From Gordonia humi (GTDB taxonomy: Bacteria; Actinomycetota; Actinomycetes; Mycobacteriales; Mycobacteriaceae), in contig NZ_JACIFP010000001.1 of NCBI RefSeq assembly GCF_014197435.1, positions 1,922,001 to 1,986,000 of the forward strand: a stretch of DNA of 64,000 nucleotides. Reading direction: 5' to 3'. Below the pieces are notes generated by a model, which had not been told where the DNA came from, searched no databases, and was given only the letters and a program-made list of their open reading frames with translations. Positions 15,227-24,986 of the stretch are shown piece by piece (positions within the stretch are counted from its first letter, which is position 1; each line of letters opens with the position of its first letter). Both the position numbers and the translations under genes were made by a program.

Positions 15227-16638
15227 ACCACGGCCCCCGGACCACCGAGCTGCCCACCGGATTCCAGGTGCAGATCGACCCGAGATGCGTGCGCGGAGGC
15301 AGTCTGCGCCATCTCGTCGGCGGCTCGCCGCTGCGCGTGATGAAGCTCTCCGATCCCGCACTCGGCATGACCTCCGACGACGGTCGGATCGCCGTGCACG
15401 ACACCGGTACGCAGATCTTGGCGCGCCGACTCCTCGATGCCGGAATCGCGCATCCGCGTCCCATGTCGGGACCCGACGTCGACGATGTGACAGTGGTGAT
15501 CCCGGTGCGCGGCAACCAGTCCGGAATCGACCGCCTGCTGGCGGCGCTGGGCCCGTCGACGACGATCGTCGTCGACGACGGCTCCGACGAACCGATCACG
15601 GTGCCCGGCGACGTGCGGCTGATCCGGTTCGACGAGAACCGCGGTCCGGCCGCGGCGCGTAACGCGGGCACCGCGGCGGCCACCACCGAGTTCGTCGCCT
15701 TCCTCGATTCGGACACGGTCCCCGCCGCCGGATGGCTGACGATGCTGCTCGGGCATTTCGCCGATCCGACGGTCGCCATCGTCGCCCCGCGCATCGTCGG
15801 CCTCGGTCGCGTATGCGCCGTCGAGGCGGAGTCGTCGGCGGTCGCCGAATACGCGAACCGCTTCTCCTCCCTCGACATGGGCCCGCGCGAGGCGCTCATC
15901 GCACCTGGCAGCCCCATCGCTTATGTGCCGAGCGCGGCGATGATCGTGCGCCGCAGCGGATTCCTCGGCTTCGACGAGTCGCTGCGCGTGGCCGAGGACG
16001 TCGACCTGTGTTGGCGCACCCACGGGGCCGGATGGCGGATCCGCTACGACCCGATCGCCTCGGTCGGCCACGACCACCGGGAGACGCTCCGCGCCATGCT
16101 GAACCGTCGACGGTTCTACGGCACGGGTGCGGCGGAGCTGGCGCACCGTCACGGCGACCTCGCCGCACCGGTCGTCACGACGGTGCCGCTGGCCGTCGTG
16201 GTGGCCGGGCTCATGACGCGCAACCGGTGGGGCGCGGCAGTGGCCGCCATCGTCCTGTCGATCGTCTACCGGCGGACCAGCGGTCTGCTCGACGCGGTGC
16301 CGCGCGGACGCCGGATCGCCGCGCAGAACACCGCTCGCGCCGCCGGATTCGGTCTGTTGCAGGGGTGCGCCGCGGTCCTTCGGCACTACTGGCCGCTGTC
16401 GTTGATCGCCTGCGTGTGCAGTCGCCGATTCCGGCGCTGGTTCGCGGCGGTCGCAGCATCGGAGGCCGCGGGCATGTGGGTGCGCAATCAGCTGGTCGAT
16501 CCGGAGGCGCCCGTGATGAGCCCGGTGCACTACGCGGTGTACCGCAGGCTCGACGATCTCGCGTACGGGACCGGGTTGTGGCAGGGAGCGTTGCGCCGTC
16601 GCAGCCTTCGCGCGCTGCGGCCGGTCGTGTCGCGGTGA
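15223..16638 (+). CDS. mftF: Mycofactocin glycosyltransferase MftF
   Basis: 471 aa from a GTG at 15223 overlapping the mftE stop. GT2-family enzyme that attaches the oligoglucose chain to mycofactocin. The N-terminal 80 residues are an mft-specific region (TGFQVQIDPRCVRGG...). The GT-A domain follows with VVIPVRG, VVDDGSDE, FLDSDT (DXD-like) and the acceptor-site EDVDLCWR. After about residue 310 there are two hydrophobic stretches (VVTTVPLAVVVAGLM, WGAAVAAIVLSIVY) that suggest membrane attachment. The stop overlaps mftG (GTGA), giving a tightly coupled mftE-F-G unit. Confidence 0.93.
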   Translation: MNHGPRTTELPTGFQVQIDPRCVRGGSLRHLVGGSPLRVMKLSDPALGMTSDDGRIAVHDTGTQILARRLLDAGIAHPRPMSGPDVDDVTVVIPVRGNQSGIDRLLAALGPSTTIVVDDGSDEPITVPGDVRLIRFDENRGPAAARNAGTAAATTEFVAFLDSDTVPAAGWLTMLLGHFADPTVAIVAPRIVGLGRVCAVEAESSAVAEYANRFSSLDMGPREALIAPGSPIAYVPSAAMIVRRSGFLGFDESLRVAEDVDLCWRTHGAGWRIRYDPIASVGHDHRETLRAMLNRRRFYGTGAAELAHRHGDLAAPVVTTVPLAVVVAGLMTRNRWGAAVAAIVLSIVYRRTSGLLDAVPRGRRIAAQNTARAAGFGLLQGCAAVLRHYWPLSLIACVCSRRFRRWFAAVAASEAAGMWVRNQLVDPEAPVMSPVHYAVYRRLDDLAYGTGLWQGALRRRSLRALRPVVSR

Positions 16639-17849
16639 CCGTCGACGTCCTGATCGTCGGCGCAGGGTCGGCGGGATGCGTTCTGGCCGAGCGACTCTCG
16701 CGTGATCCGGCGCGACAGGTTCTGCTGGTCGAACGCGGCCCCGCCGATGTGAGTTCGGCGCCGCTGGATCGCCTGCCGATCGACTCGCCCGCCCGTGCCG
16801 TGTCGGTGCCCGAAGGCGGCGGACGACCCGTCGTCCGCGGGCGCGGACTCGGCGGGTCGTCGGCGATCAACGGCGGCTACTTCCTCCGCGGGCACCGAGC
16901 CGACTACGTGAGCTGGCCGTGGCCGGAGGCGGAGATCGCCGATGCGTTCCGGGTCGCCACCGGTCTGATGCGCGCGACGCCGTTCGCCGACGCGGAGCTC
17001 GGCGATGTCGCTCGGGCCTTCGAGACGTGGCACGCGGGCGCGACGAACACGGCGGCGTGGCCGACGGAAGGCGTCAACCGCGTCTGGAGCAACCGTGTCG
17101 ACGGCGCGCGGTGGACCAGCGCCCATGTCCTCGCGGCAGCGGGCCCGCGGCCCGGCCTGACCGTGCGGCCCGACGTCGAGGCGGTCGCGCTGACGACGCG
17201 GGAGACCACCGTGACCGGGGTGCGTACCGCCGACGACGAGGTGATCGTCGCCCGTGAGGTGATCGTGTGCGCGGGAACCCTCGGCACCGCGATCCTGCTC
17301 TCGCCGCTCACCGGACCGCTTCCGGTGCACGAGCACGCCGAGACGATCGTGCGTTTCACGCCGCGCAGGCGGTTGCGCGCGCCCGCGCTGCTGCAGTCCG
17401 TCGCGCATACGGGCGGCGTCGAGATCAGGCCCTACGGCGACGACTTCGCCGCCTTCGCCGCCCTGCGGGCGACCGGCGTGCCGATCGGCGTGGCCGACAT
17501 GGCCGGGACCACCGGAACCGTCGACGGCCGGGCAGTCGATCTCGGGAGACCCGACGACGCCGCGAACCTGCGGATGGCTGGCGGTGTCGAATCGGTCGTC
17601 GCGATGCTGACGGACGACGCCTTCGCCGACCTCGTCGAACCCGGATCGATCCGCGTCGACCCGGTGACGGGCATGTCCCAGCACGCGTGGGGATCACTCC
17701 CCGCCGGAGACGCCACCGACGCGGACGGGGCGCTCGACGGGTGGACTCGGCTGCGCGTCGTCGACGGATCGATCCTGCCCGGTCCGCTGCGCAGCGGGCC
17801 GCACGCGAGCATCGTCATGCTGGCGGTGCTGCTCGGGGACCGGCTGTAG
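16635..17849 (+). CDS. mftG: Mycofactocin-associated GMC oxidoreductase MftG
   Basis: 404 aa from a GTG at 16635. FAD-dependent glucose-methanol-choline family protein; MftG is reported to reoxidise mycofactocinol and pass electrons toward the respiratory chain. FAD-binding DVLIVGAGSAGCVLAERL is at the very N-terminus, followed by RGRGLGGSSAINGGYFLRG. The GMC C-terminal signature is present as MSQHAWGSLPAGDA (candidate catalytic His) and RVVDGSILP...GPHASIVML (second His). At 404 aa it is shorter than most GMC proteins (M. tuberculosis Rv0697 is larger), with a reduced substrate domain, but it shows no frameshift. It is last in the mft block. Confidence 0.9.
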   Translation: MTVDVLIVGAGSAGCVLAERLSRDPARQVLLVERGPADVSSAPLDRLPIDSPARAVSVPEGGGRPVVRGRGLGGSSAINGGYFLRGHRADYVSWPWPEAEIADAFRVATGLMRATPFADAELGDVARAFETWHAGATNTAAWPTEGVNRVWSNRVDGARWTSAHVLAAAGPRPGLTVRPDVEAVALTTRETTVTGVRTADDEVIVAREVIVCAGTLGTAILLSPLTGPLPVHEHAETIVRFTPRRRLRAPALLQSVAHTGGVEIRPYGDDFAAFAALRATGVPIGVADMAGTTGTVDGRAVDLGRPDDAANLRMAGGVESVVAMLTDDAFADLVEPGSIRVDPVTGMSQHAWGSLPAGDATDADGALDGWTRLRVVDGSILPGPLRSGPHASIVMLAVLLGDRL

Positions 17850-17901
17850 CCGGGGGAGGGCCCGAAATCGGCGGGCGGGCGCGATCACCGCGCAGATGCG
17901 A

Positions 17902-18561
17902 TCAGAACAGCGTCTGCCAGTAGTCCCAGAACTTGACGCCGCCGGTGACGATCACCGCGACGTACCAGACCGGCAGCAGGACCCACATCCACTCGCGGAC
18001 GGAGCGGCCGAGGGCGCTGTCGGGCAGCGCGCGCGAGACGCTGAGCACCAGGATCACCGGGGTGATCGTCCAGACCACCATGCAGTACGGGCACAGGGCG
18101 CCGATCCGGAACATGCTCTGGAAGATCAGGTAGTGGACGAACACCCAGCCGAGCGCGGTGCCGATCGACTGCCCGACCCAGTACCAGCGGGGGAGCTTCA
18201 CGCGCCCGATCGACAGGATCGCGGTGACGATGATGACGGCGAACGCGGGCAGTCCGAGGATCGGGTTCGGGAAACCGAAGAACTTCGCCTGCTCGGTGGT
18301 CATCACGTTGCCGCACGAGATGATCGGATTGAAGTTGCACGAGAGCGAGGCGCTCGGGTTGATGAGGAGTTCGATGCGTTCGATGGTGAGCGCACCCGCA
18401 GCGGCCAGGCCCAGCACACCGGCGACCAGGAGCACCCAGGCCGCGACGGGCCGCAGGCCGCGGGGCTCGGTCCACACGCTGCCCGACCACCTGTCGGCCG
18501 CCTCCGCGTCCGCGTCGCCGTCGAGGGGCCCGGTCGCGTCGACGACGTCCTGTTCGCTCAT
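17902..18561 (-). CDS. Vitamin K epoxide reductase (VKOR) family membrane protein
   Basis: 219 aa with four or five hydrophobic segments (about 38-60, 101-120, 128-148, 160-178, 191-208). The active-site CPYC is at residues 157-160 at the end of a helix, and the paired loop cysteines are at 75 and 83, as in bacterial VKOR, which reoxidises DsbA-like proteins using quinones and thereby drives disulfide formation outside the membrane. It starts 8 bp after the DsbA-like gene on the same strand, so the two form a complete oxidative folding pair. The N-terminal 35 residues are acidic and probably cytoplasmic. Confidence 0.9.
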   Translation of the reverse strand: MSEQDVVDATGPLDGDADAEAADRWSGSVWTEPRGLRPVAAWVLLVAGVLGLAAAGALTIERIELLINPSASLSCNFNPIISCGNVMTTEQAKFFGFPNPILGLPAFAVIIVTAILSIGRVKLPRWYWVGQSIGTALGWVFVHYLIFQSMFRIGALCPYCMVVWTITPVILVLSVSRALPDSALGRSVREWMWVLLPVWYVAVIVTGGVKFWDYWQTLF

Positions 18562-18569
18562 CGGCCGGA

Positions 18570-19319
18570 CTACTTCGCCGCGGCGTTGACGGCGGCGGTG
18601 AGGTCCGCCGGGCTCATCCCGCTGAGGTTCATGGTCTCACCGTTCAGACGGACCCAGGGGGTGCCGGTGAAGGCCTTGTCGTTCAAGATCTTGTCGGTCT
18701 GATCGATGATGTACTGGCCGTAGTCCAGGCCGGTGATGCACTTGCTCACGTCGGTGGCGCCGGCCTGCTTGGCGAAGTCGACCAACTGGTCGTTGGTGAA
18801 TCCTTCGGTGCCCTCGGCCATCTGGTTCGCGAAGAGCAGGTTGTGGAACTTGATCCACACGCCGAAGTCACCGTTCTTCGCAGTCGACTCGGCGACGCAC
18901 TGCGAGGCGTTCGCGGTGGTGAGCGAATACTTGTTGCCGAAGTTGCGGTCGAGGAAGTTCATCGGGATGTAGTCAACGGCGACGTTCGGATTGTCGGTCA
19001 GCTTCTGAACGGTCTCGCCGTACATCTTCTCGAACGATCCGCAGGCGGGGCACTGGAAGTCCTCGGCGATCGTCACGACGGCCTTGGGATCGGTGCCGGC
19101 CGGCGCATTGGTGATGCGGATCGCTCCGTCGGTCACGGTGGTCGGAACCGCCTTGCCGATCACGGAGTCGCTGTTGCTGTCCTTGTTGCTGACGACGGCC
19201 CAGATCCCGACGCCCGCGGCGATCGCGATCAGCACGACGGCCGCACCGATCTTGAACATGAGGGACCGGCGGCGTTCTGCCTTGCGCGGGTCGACGACGG
19301 TGCGGCGGTTCTGGGTCAC
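18570..19319 (-). CDS. Membrane-anchored DsbA-like thioredoxin-fold protein
   Basis: 249 aa from a GTG at 19319 preceded by GAAGGA. A basic cytoplasmic head (residues 1-20) is followed by one transmembrane segment (about 22-43) and an extracytoplasmic DsbA-type domain with the redox site C90-P-A-C93 and two further cysteines (in ASQCVAES and VSKCITG) that could form a structural disulfide. The cis-proline motif appears as FTGTPWVRLNG. It introduces disulfides into exported proteins and is probably reoxidised by the VKOR protein encoded immediately downstream. Confidence 0.9.
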   Translation of the reverse strand: MTQNRRTVVDPRKAERRRSLMFKIGAAVVLIAIAAGVGIWAVVSNKDSNSDSVIGKAVPTTVTDGAIRITNAPAGTDPKAVVTIAEDFQCPACGSFEKMYGETVQKLTDNPNVAVDYIPMNFLDRNFGNKYSLTTANASQCVAESTAKNGDFGVWIKFHNLLFANQMAEGTEGFTNDQLVDFAKQAGATDVSKCITGLDYGQYIIDQTDKILNDKAFTGTPWVRLNGETMNLSGMSPADLTAAVNAAAK

Positions 19320-19445
19320 AGTTCATCCTTCGCAGGTGGTGCGTACTCGGGTGCCAACATTACTGGTCCCACCCTGAGAAGTTCATGACAGCCGGTGCGA
19401 AGCGCTCGACATGCCCCGAGGGCATCGACCGATCTGCCCCGTGCG

Positions 19446-19937
19446 TCAGGCGGGTGTCACCCACGTCGTGATATCGCAGTGCACCACCTCGTTGCTCGCG
19501 GTGTCCAGGATCCGGACCGCGACGACGATGTCGGCGCCCTCGGTGATCGAGGCGAAATCGACGGATTCGGCGAGTTCGGCGTGCGCGGTGAGCCGCGTCG
19601 TCGCCTTGGCCAGATACTGCGTGTTCATGGCCTTCGGGATCCAGCGGTGCGTGGTGGGGACGGTCGCCTCCATGAGCATGCCCATCGACGTCTCGGCGAG
19701 ATTGCAGGCGGCGATCGCGTGGAACGTGCCGATGTGGTTGTGGACACCGAACCAGTTCGGCGCACTCACCCGGCAGTATCCGGGCTCCATCTTCTCCACG
19801 AACGGCAGAATGGTCCCGAAGTAGGGGACGCGGGCGACCATGCCGATGGAGAACAGGGCGTCGCCGATCCTGTTCTTCGGGAGCTTGCGTCGGAGCGCGT
19901 ACGTGGCACCCTTGGTGTTACTCGCAGTTTCACTCAT
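19446..19937 (-). CDS. DUF4442 hotdog-fold protein (thioesterase-like)
   Basis: 163 aa. Resembles the DUF4442 group of hotdog-fold proteins, relatives of acyl-CoA thioesterases: HNHIGTFHAIAACNLAETS is the long central helix of the fold, followed by alternating strands (TTRLTAHAELAESVDF, GADIVVAVRILDTASNEVVH). No catalytic residue can be assigned. It stands alone, 126 bp from the DsbA-like gene, with only a weak ribosome site. Confidence 0.75.
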   Translation of the reverse strand: MSETASNTKGATYALRRKLPKNRIGDALFSIGMVARVPYFGTILPFVEKMEPGYCRVSAPNWFGVHNHIGTFHAIAACNLAETSMGMLMEATVPTTHRWIPKAMNTQYLAKATTRLTAHAELAESVDFASITEGADIVVAVRILDTASNEVVHCDITTWVTPA

Positions 19938-20132
19938 GTGTCGATCCTAACGTGCGCCGCCGTCGAGTCCGGTCCGCCGGCGATGCCGGGTCGAACCAAG
20001 CCGACACCTGCCTCGCCCGACCGGTGTGCGGCGTCCGGGCGCGAGCACGGCGTGGGGTCGTCGGCGCGGGTTCCATCTCACCTCGAGAGATATCCGCTCG
20101 CGCGCGCCGGGCCGGGCTCGTACGGTGACGGC

Positions 20133-20867
20133 ATGACCGACCCTCTGCACGACCTCTTCGTCCGCGCGCACGACGGCCTGCCTCGGCAGGCTCCCGGTTC
20201 GGACTCGACACTTCGGCTCCTGCTCCGGCTCGTGGACGGGTTGCCCGAGCGGCCGAGAATCGCCGACATCGGCTGCGGACCGGGGACGGCGACTGTGTCG
20301 CTGGTCCGTGAGACCGGCGGGACCGCGACCGGCTTCGACACCCACGAACCGTTCCTGGCGGCGTTGCGGGAGCGTGCACTCGAGAGCGGCGTCTCGGGCA
20401 GCGTCTCCGCGGTGAACGCCTCGATGCTCGCTCTGCCGGTCGGGCCGGGCGGTGTCGACCTCGTCTGGGCGGAGGGGTCGGCCTACATCATGGGGTTCGA
20501 CGCGGCGTTGGCCGCGTGGCGGCCGCTGATTCGCGACGGCGGCGCCGCAGTGGTCACCGAGTGTGAATGGCTCGTCGACGAGCCGTCCGCTGAGGCCGCA
20601 GCGTTCTGGGAGGCGTATCCGGCGATGCGGACGACTCCTGAGAACGTCGCCGCAGCGTGGAGCGCCGGTTACCGCGTCGACGCGACATACGTTCTCCCCG
20701 ACTCCGACTGGGACGAGTACTACGTGCCGCTCGCCGCTCGCATCGAACAGATGCGGGCCGACGGTGTCGACGAACAAGCGCTCGCGGCCATCGGAGAGGA
20801 GATCGATCTTCGCCGGCGGTGTGCTCACGAGTACGGGTACACGGCGTATGTGCTTCGGCCCAGGTGA
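20133..20867 (+). CDS. Class I SAM-dependent methyltransferase
   Basis: 244 aa from the ATG at 20133. Rossmann-type methyltransferase: motif I IADIGCGPGTATVSL (about 42-56), an acidic residue after strand 2 (GFDTHEP), VNASMLALPVGPGGVDLVWAEG for motifs II and III, and a C-terminal YTAYVLRPR strand. The acceptor substrate is not predictable. No Shine-Dalgarno is seen; TACGGT about 7-12 bp before the ATG could be a -10 of a leaderless message. It is divergent from the DUF4442 gene and converges on the FMN reductase gene. Confidence 0.84.
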   Translation: MTDPLHDLFVRAHDGLPRQAPGSDSTLRLLLRLVDGLPERPRIADIGCGPGTATVSLVRETGGTATGFDTHEPFLAALRERALESGVSGSVSAVNASMLALPVGPGGVDLVWAEGSAYIMGFDAALAAWRPLIRDGGAAVVTECEWLVDEPSAEAAAFWEAYPAMRTTPENVAAAWSAGYRVDATYVLPDSDWDEYYVPLAARIEQMRADGVDEQALAAIGEEIDLRRRCAHEYGYTAYVLRPR

Positions 20868-20897
20868 GCGCCGATCCACCGCGGTGGGCTCGGGCGG

Positions 20898-21395
20898 TCA
20901 GACGCTTGTGGTCTGCGCCGTCACCGCGCCACGCCAGCGATCGGCGTACTCGGCGATCCGACCGTCGTCGGTGTACGACGAGTCGAGGAGATACAGGCCC
21001 GGCGCGGGACACGTCGCTCCGAGTTCCACCAGAACCGGTTTGAGGAGCAGATCGGGTGCCAGCGCATGGGCGGGCCCGCCGCCGAGCATCAGCGGTACGG
21101 CGGTCACGTCGCGCAGGCCGTCGCCGGTGGCGAACTGGTCGAGGAACAGTTTCAGCACACCGGTGTACGTGGCCTTGAACGTCGGACTCGCGACGACGAC
21201 GAGATCGGAGGCGGCCGTCGTCGACACCGCGGCGGCGACGGCCTCGTCGCCCCAGCCGAGCAGCCCCGAGCCGAGTCCGATCACGTCGATCACGTGATCG
21301 GGTGAGCGGCCGGTCAGCGCTTCCGCGAGTCGGGTGGCCGCCTCCAGAGTGCGGGAGCCGGGCTTCGGGTTGCCTGCGACGACGGTGGTGACCAT
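20898..21395 (-). CDS. NADPH-dependent FMN reductase / flavodoxin-fold protein
   Basis: 165 aa from the inner ATG at 21395, which has GAGAGGA 5 bp upstream and places VVAGNPKPGSRT, the FMN-phosphate loop, at the N-terminus as usual. VVVASPTFKATYTGVLKLFLDQF is the second flavin-binding segment typical of the SsuE/ArsH/NAD(P)H:FMN reductase group. It probably supplies reduced flavin or detoxifies quinones or nitro compounds; no monooxygenase partner is adjacent. Confidence 0.82.
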   Translation of the reverse strand: MVTTVVAGNPKPGSRTLEAATRLAEALTGRSPDHVIDVIGLGSGLLGWGDEAVAAAVSTTAASDLVVVASPTFKATYTGVLKLFLDQFATGDGLRDVTAVPLMLGGGPAHALAPDLLLKPVLVELGATCPAPGLYLLDSSYTDDGRIAEYADRWRGAVTAQTTSV

Positions 21396-21541
21396 GACAT
21401 CCTCTCGGTACGTGTGCCCCATCGGGGCTCCGGTGAACTGAGTACCGCCTCGTCGTGCCGCGATCCAGGGTTGTGCTCAGCTCGCGCGCAACCCGACTAT
21501 CCGCGAGACCGAGATCACGCGGCGCGACCTCTCTCGACGAT

Positions 21542-21570
21542 TTGAGATCATCGGGTCCGTCCTGCATACT
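21542..21570 (+). promoter_or_regulatory. S10 operon promoter
   Basis: TTGAGA (21542-21547), 17 bp, CATACT (21565-21570): close to the sigma-A consensus with ideal spacing. It lies about 310 bp upstream of rpsJ in a gene-free stretch, and no better candidate is visible nearer to rpsJ. Transcription would begin at about 21577. Confidence 0.62.
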
Positions 21571-21877
21571 GTTCAGGTTGCCTCCGAGCAGGAGGCTGAC
21601 TTACTTCTAGGGCCGCAACTGCGGGCCGAGTGTGTAACGCGTGCGATTTGCTGATCGACACGGTCTCGACACGCCCGACCGCGGGGTACCGGAGGCGACG
21701 TCGGCGAGAGTCGGCAGCCGGATGAGAGTCCGGCAACGTACAACGACAGAAGAACAGCGTCGATCCACCCGTCTCACGGGGTTGGTCATGTGGCTCAGTT
21801 GCCGCTCGTGTCTGTGCACGGGTGTGAGCTGCGCGGTGTTCGTCTGTCGAGAGAAACCAGACGGAAGAGGACACAGC
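21571..21877 (+). other. 5' leader of the S10 ribosomal operon
   Basis: About 300 nt without a credible gene between the promoter and rpsJ. It contains a perfect 6-bp hairpin GCCGGA-TGAGAG-TCCGGC (21717-21734) and an imperfect GC stem near 21610-21627 (GGCCGC ... GCGGGCC). Long leaders before S10 operons often carry autoregulatory structures (L4 in gammaproteobacteria); no E. coli-like structure is recognisable and a regulatory role is inference. GAAGAGG before rpsJ is the ribosome site. Confidence 0.45.
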
Positions 21878-22183
21878 GTGGCGGGACAGAAGATCCGCAT
21901 CAGGCTCAAGGCCTACGACCACGAAGCGATCGACGCTTCGGCGCGCAAGATCGTGGAGACCGTGACCCGCACGGGTGCACGCGTGGTCGGCCCGGTGCCG
22001 TTGCCCACCGAAAAGAATGTGTACTGCGTCATCCGTTCGCCGCACAAGTACAAGGACAGCCGCGAACACTTCGAGATGCGCACTCACAAGCGACTCATCG
22101 ACATCCTCGACCCGACGCCCAAGACGGTCGATGCCCTCATGCGCATCGACCTGCCTGCCAGCGTCGACGTCAACATTCAGTGA
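21878..22183 (+). CDS. rpsJ: 30S ribosomal protein S10
   Basis: 101 aa from a GTG start at 21878, the standard length. Matches uS10 throughout ([20 protein letters not shown], ...[20 protein letters not shown], ...[12 protein letters not shown]). It assembles in the head of the small subunit and also serves as NusE in transcription antitermination. First gene of the S10 operon; a 16-bp gap with GGAGGA leads to rplC. Confidence 0.98.
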   Translation: MAGQKIRIRLKAYDHEAIDASARKIVETVTRTGARVVGPVPLPTEKNVYCVIRSPHKYKDSREHFEMRTHKRLIDILDPTPKTVDALMRIDLPASVDVNIQ

Positions 22184-22199
22184 CGGAGGATCGGATTAA

Positions 22200-22856
22200 A
22201 TGAGCAAGCAGAATGCAACCAAGGGCATCCTGGGCACCAAGCTCGGCATGACCCAGGTCTTCGACGAGAACAACCGGGTCGTCCCGGTGACCGTGATCGC
22301 GACCGGCTCCAACGTCGTCACCCAGCTCCGCACCCTGGAGCGCGACGGCTACACGGCAGTCCAGCTCGCCTACGGCGCCATCGACCCCCGCAAGGTGAAG
22401 AAGCCGGTCGCCGGCCAGTTCGCCAAGGCCGGAGTCACCCCGCGCCGCCACCTCACCGAACTGCGTGTCAACGACATCGCAGAGTTCGAGGTCGGCCAGG
22501 AGCTGGGCGCCGACCTGTTCGCCGACGGTGTCAAGGTCGACGTGACCGGCACCTCCAAGGGCAAGGGCTTCGCCGGTGTCATGAAGCGTCACGGCTTCAA
22601 GGGCCTGAACGCATCGCACGGCGCGCACCGCGTCCACCGTGCACCGGGCTCCATCGGCGGCTGCGCGACCCCCGGTCGCGTGTTCAAGGGCATGCGCATG
22701 GCAGGCCGTATGGGCAACGACAAGGTGACCACGCAGAACCTGACCGTGCACAAGGTCGACGCTGACAACGGTCTCCTGTTGATCAAGGGCGCGATCCCCG
22801 GCCGCAAGGGCGGCGTCGTGGTGGTCCGCGAGGCAGTGAAGGGTGGCAAGAAGTGA
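22200..22856 (+). CDS. rplC: 50S ribosomal protein L3
   Basis: 218 aa, uL3. Begins [15 protein letters not shown] and contains the central extension [17 protein letters not shown] that reaches toward the peptidyl transferase centre. An early-assembling large-subunit protein. GGAGGA lies 11 bp upstream of the ATG. The stop overlaps the rplD GTG (GTGA). Confidence 0.98.
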   Translation: MSKQNATKGILGTKLGMTQVFDENNRVVPVTVIATGSNVVTQLRTLERDGYTAVQLAYGAIDPRKVKKPVAGQFAKAGVTPRRHLTELRVNDIAEFEVGQELGADLFADGVKVDVTGTSKGKGFAGVMKRHGFKGLNASHGAHRVHRAPGSIGGCATPGRVFKGMRMAGRMGNDKVTTQNLTVHKVDADNGLLLIKGAIPGRKGGVVVVREAVKGGKK

Positions 22857-23509
22857 GCACCGAGACCGCAACCAAGCTGACGCTCGACGTCCGTGCGGCT
22901 GACGGCTCCGTCAACGGAACCGCCGAGCTGCCGGCCGAGCTGTTCGACCAGACCGCGAACATCGCACTGATGCACCAGGTCGTCGTCGCACAGCAGGCCG
23001 CGGCACGTCAGGGCACGCACTCGACCAAGACGCGTGGGCTCGTCTCCGGCGGCGGCGCCAAGCCGTACCGCCAGAAGGGCACCGGTCGCGCCCGCCAGGG
23101 TTCGACCCGCGCACCGCAGTTCGTCGGCGGTGGCACCGTCCACGGCCCGCAGCCGCGCGACTACTCGCAGAAGGTCAACAAGAAGATGAAGGCCGCTGCT
23201 CTCCGCGGCGCACTGTCGGATCGTGCTCGCAGCGAGCGCATCCACGTCGTGACCGAGCTCGTCGCGGGTCAGACCCCGTCGACGAAGGCCGCTCGCAAGT
23301 TCCTGGAACTGCTTAGCGACCGTCGCAAGTTCCTCGTCGTCCTCAGTCGTGAGGACGAGGCGGGGTGGAAGAGCATCGCGAACCTGCCCTCCGTTTCGGG
23401 CATCACCGCCGATCAGCTCAACACCTACGACGTCCTCGATTCGGATGAGGTCGTGTTCAGCGTCGAGACTCTGAACGCCTTCATCGCGCAGAACAAGAAG
23501 GAGGCCTAG
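22853..23509 (+). CDS. rplD: 50S ribosomal protein L4
   Basis: 218 aa from a GTG overlapping the rplC stop. uL4, lining the polypeptide exit tunnel; the tunnel loop [18 protein letters not shown] (about residues 62-79) is intact. In some bacteria L4 represses its own operon; the long leader upstream leaves that possible here but there is no direct evidence. Confidence 0.98.
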   Translation: MSTETATKLTLDVRAADGSVNGTAELPAELFDQTANIALMHQVVVAQQAAARQGTHSTKTRGLVSGGGAKPYRQKGTGRARQGSTRAPQFVGGGTVHGPQPRDYSQKVNKKMKAAALRGALSDRARSERIHVVTELVAGQTPSTKAARKFLELLSDRRKFLVVLSREDEAGWKSIANLPSVSGITADQLNTYDVLDSDEVVFSVETLNAFIAQNKKEA

Positions 23510-23511
23510 GA

Positions 23512-23817
23512 ATGGCTACGCACGCAGACCCGCGTGACATCATCCTGGCGCCGGTGATCTCGGAGAAGGCCTACGGCCTGATCGAAGACAACGTGTACAC
23601 CTTCCTGGTGCACCCGGATTCGAACAAGACCCAGATCAAGATCGCTGTCGAGGCGATCTTCGACGTCAAGGTCTCCAGCGTCAACACCGCGAACCGCCAG
23701 GGCAAGCGCAAGCGCACCCGCTTCGGTTACGGCCAGCGCAAGAACACCAAGCGCGCCATCGTGACGCTGTCCGCTGACAGCAAGCCCATCGAGATCTTCG
23801 GGGGAGCGGTCAGCTGA
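23512..23817 (+). CDS. rplW: 50S ribosomal protein L23
   Basis: 101 aa, uL23, at the tunnel exit where trigger factor and SRP dock. [21 protein letters not shown] and the [20 protein letters not shown] tail are typical. The start is supported by AAGGAGG inside the end of rplD. 2 bp separate the genes. Confidence 0.98.
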   Translation: MATHADPRDIILAPVISEKAYGLIEDNVYTFLVHPDSNKTQIKIAVEAIFDVKVSSVNTANRQGKRKRTRFGYGQRKNTKRAIVTLSADSKPIEIFGGAVS

Positions 23818-23848
23818 CCGCCCGCGAGAAGAATAGGGACTAACACTC

Positions 23849-24685
23849 ATGGCAATTCGTAAGTACAAGCCGACGACCCCGGGTCGCCGCGGATCGAGCG
23901 GTGCCGACTTCTCCGAGGTCACCCGTTCGCACCCCGAGAAGTCGCTGGTCCGTCCGCTCACCAAGAGCGGCGGCCGCAACGCCCACGGTCGCATCACCAC
24001 CCGTCACAAGGGTGGTGGCCACAAGCGTGCCTACCGTCTCATCGACTTCCGTCGTAACGACAAGGACGGCATCAACGCCAAGGTCGCTCACATCGAGTAC
24101 GACCCGAACCGCACCGCGCGCATCGCGCTGCTGCACTACTTCGACGGCGAGAAGCGTTACATTCTCGCGCCGAAGAACCTGAAGCAGGGCGACGTCGTCG
24201 AGTCCGGTCCGAACGCCGACATCAAGCCGGGCAACAACCTGCCGCTGCGCAACATCCCGACCGGTACCCAGGTCCACAACGTGGAGCTGCGTCCGGGCGG
24301 CGGCGCCAAGATGGCACGCTCGGCCGGTGCGTCGATCCAGCTCCTCGGCAAGGAGGGCCCCTACGCCACGCTGCGTATGCCGTCCGGTGAGATCCGTCGC
24401 GTCGACGTGCGCTGCCGCGCCACCGTCGGCGAGGTCGGCAATGCCGAGCAGAGCAACATCAACTGGGGCAAGGCCGGCCGCATGCGGTGGAAGGGCCATC
24501 GCCCGACCGTCCGCGGCGTCGTCATGAACCCGGTCGATCACCCGCACGGTGGTGGTGAGGGCAAGACCTCCGGTGGTCGCCACCCGGTCAGCCCGTGGGG
24601 CAAGCCGGAAGGCCGCACCCGCAAGAACAAGCCCAGCGACAAGCTGATCGTCCGCCGCCGTCGTACCGGCAAGAACAAGCGATAA
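23849..24685 (+). CDS. rplB: 50S ribosomal protein L2
   Basis: 278 aa, uL2, required for subunit association and the peptidyl transferase centre. The C-terminal motif with the essential histidine ([12 protein letters not shown], about 225-236) is intact, followed by the [17 protein letters not shown] tail. Normal length. 31-bp gap from rplW. Confidence 0.98.
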   Translation: MAIRKYKPTTPGRRGSSGADFSEVTRSHPEKSLVRPLTKSGGRNAHGRITTRHKGGGHKRAYRLIDFRRNDKDGINAKVAHIEYDPNRTARIALLHYFDGEKRYILAPKNLKQGDVVESGPNADIKPGNNLPLRNIPTGTQVHNVELRPGGGAKMARSAGASIQLLGKEGPYATLRMPSGEIRRVDVRCRATVGEVGNAEQSNINWGKAGRMRWKGHRPTVRGVVMNPVDHPHGGGEGKTSGGRHPVSPWGKPEGRTRKNKPSDKLIVRRRRTGKNKR

Positions 24686-24702
24686 CTAGGAGGAGGTAAA
24701 AA

Positions 24703-24984
24703 ATGCCACGCAGCCTGAAGAAGGGCCCGTTCGTCGACGACCACCTCCTGAAGAAGGTGGATGCTCAGAACGAGAAGGGCACCCACCAGGTCATCAAGAC
24801 CTGGTCGCGTCGCTCGACCATCACCCCGGACTTCATCGGACACACCTTCGCCGTCCACGACGGTCGCAAGCATGTACCGGTGTTCGTGTCCGACTCGATG
24901 GTCGGCCACAAGCTCGGCGAGTTCGCCCCCACCCGAACCTTCAAGGGTCACATCAAGGATGACCGGAAAGCGAAGCGCCGGTAA
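24703..24984 (+). CDS. rpsS: 30S ribosomal protein S19
   Basis: 93 aa, uS19, in the small-subunit head near the A-site finger. [19 protein letters not shown] and [16 protein letters not shown] are diagnostic. AGGAGG lies 9 bp before the ATG. Confidence 0.98.
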   Translation: MPRSLKKGPFVDDHLLKKVDAQNEKGTHQVIKTWSRRSTITPDFIGHTFAVHDGRKHVPVFVSDSMVGHKLGEFAPTRTFKGHIKDDRKAKRR

Positions 24985-24986
24985 CC

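Noticed and set aside
17850..17901. GC-rich inverted bases between convergent mftG and VKOR genes as a terminator
   Set aside because: Only short, broken stems can be drawn; not strong enough to annotate.
20879..20897. Candidate terminator between the methyltransferase and FMN reductase genes
   Set aside because: The 30-bp convergent gap has no stable stem.
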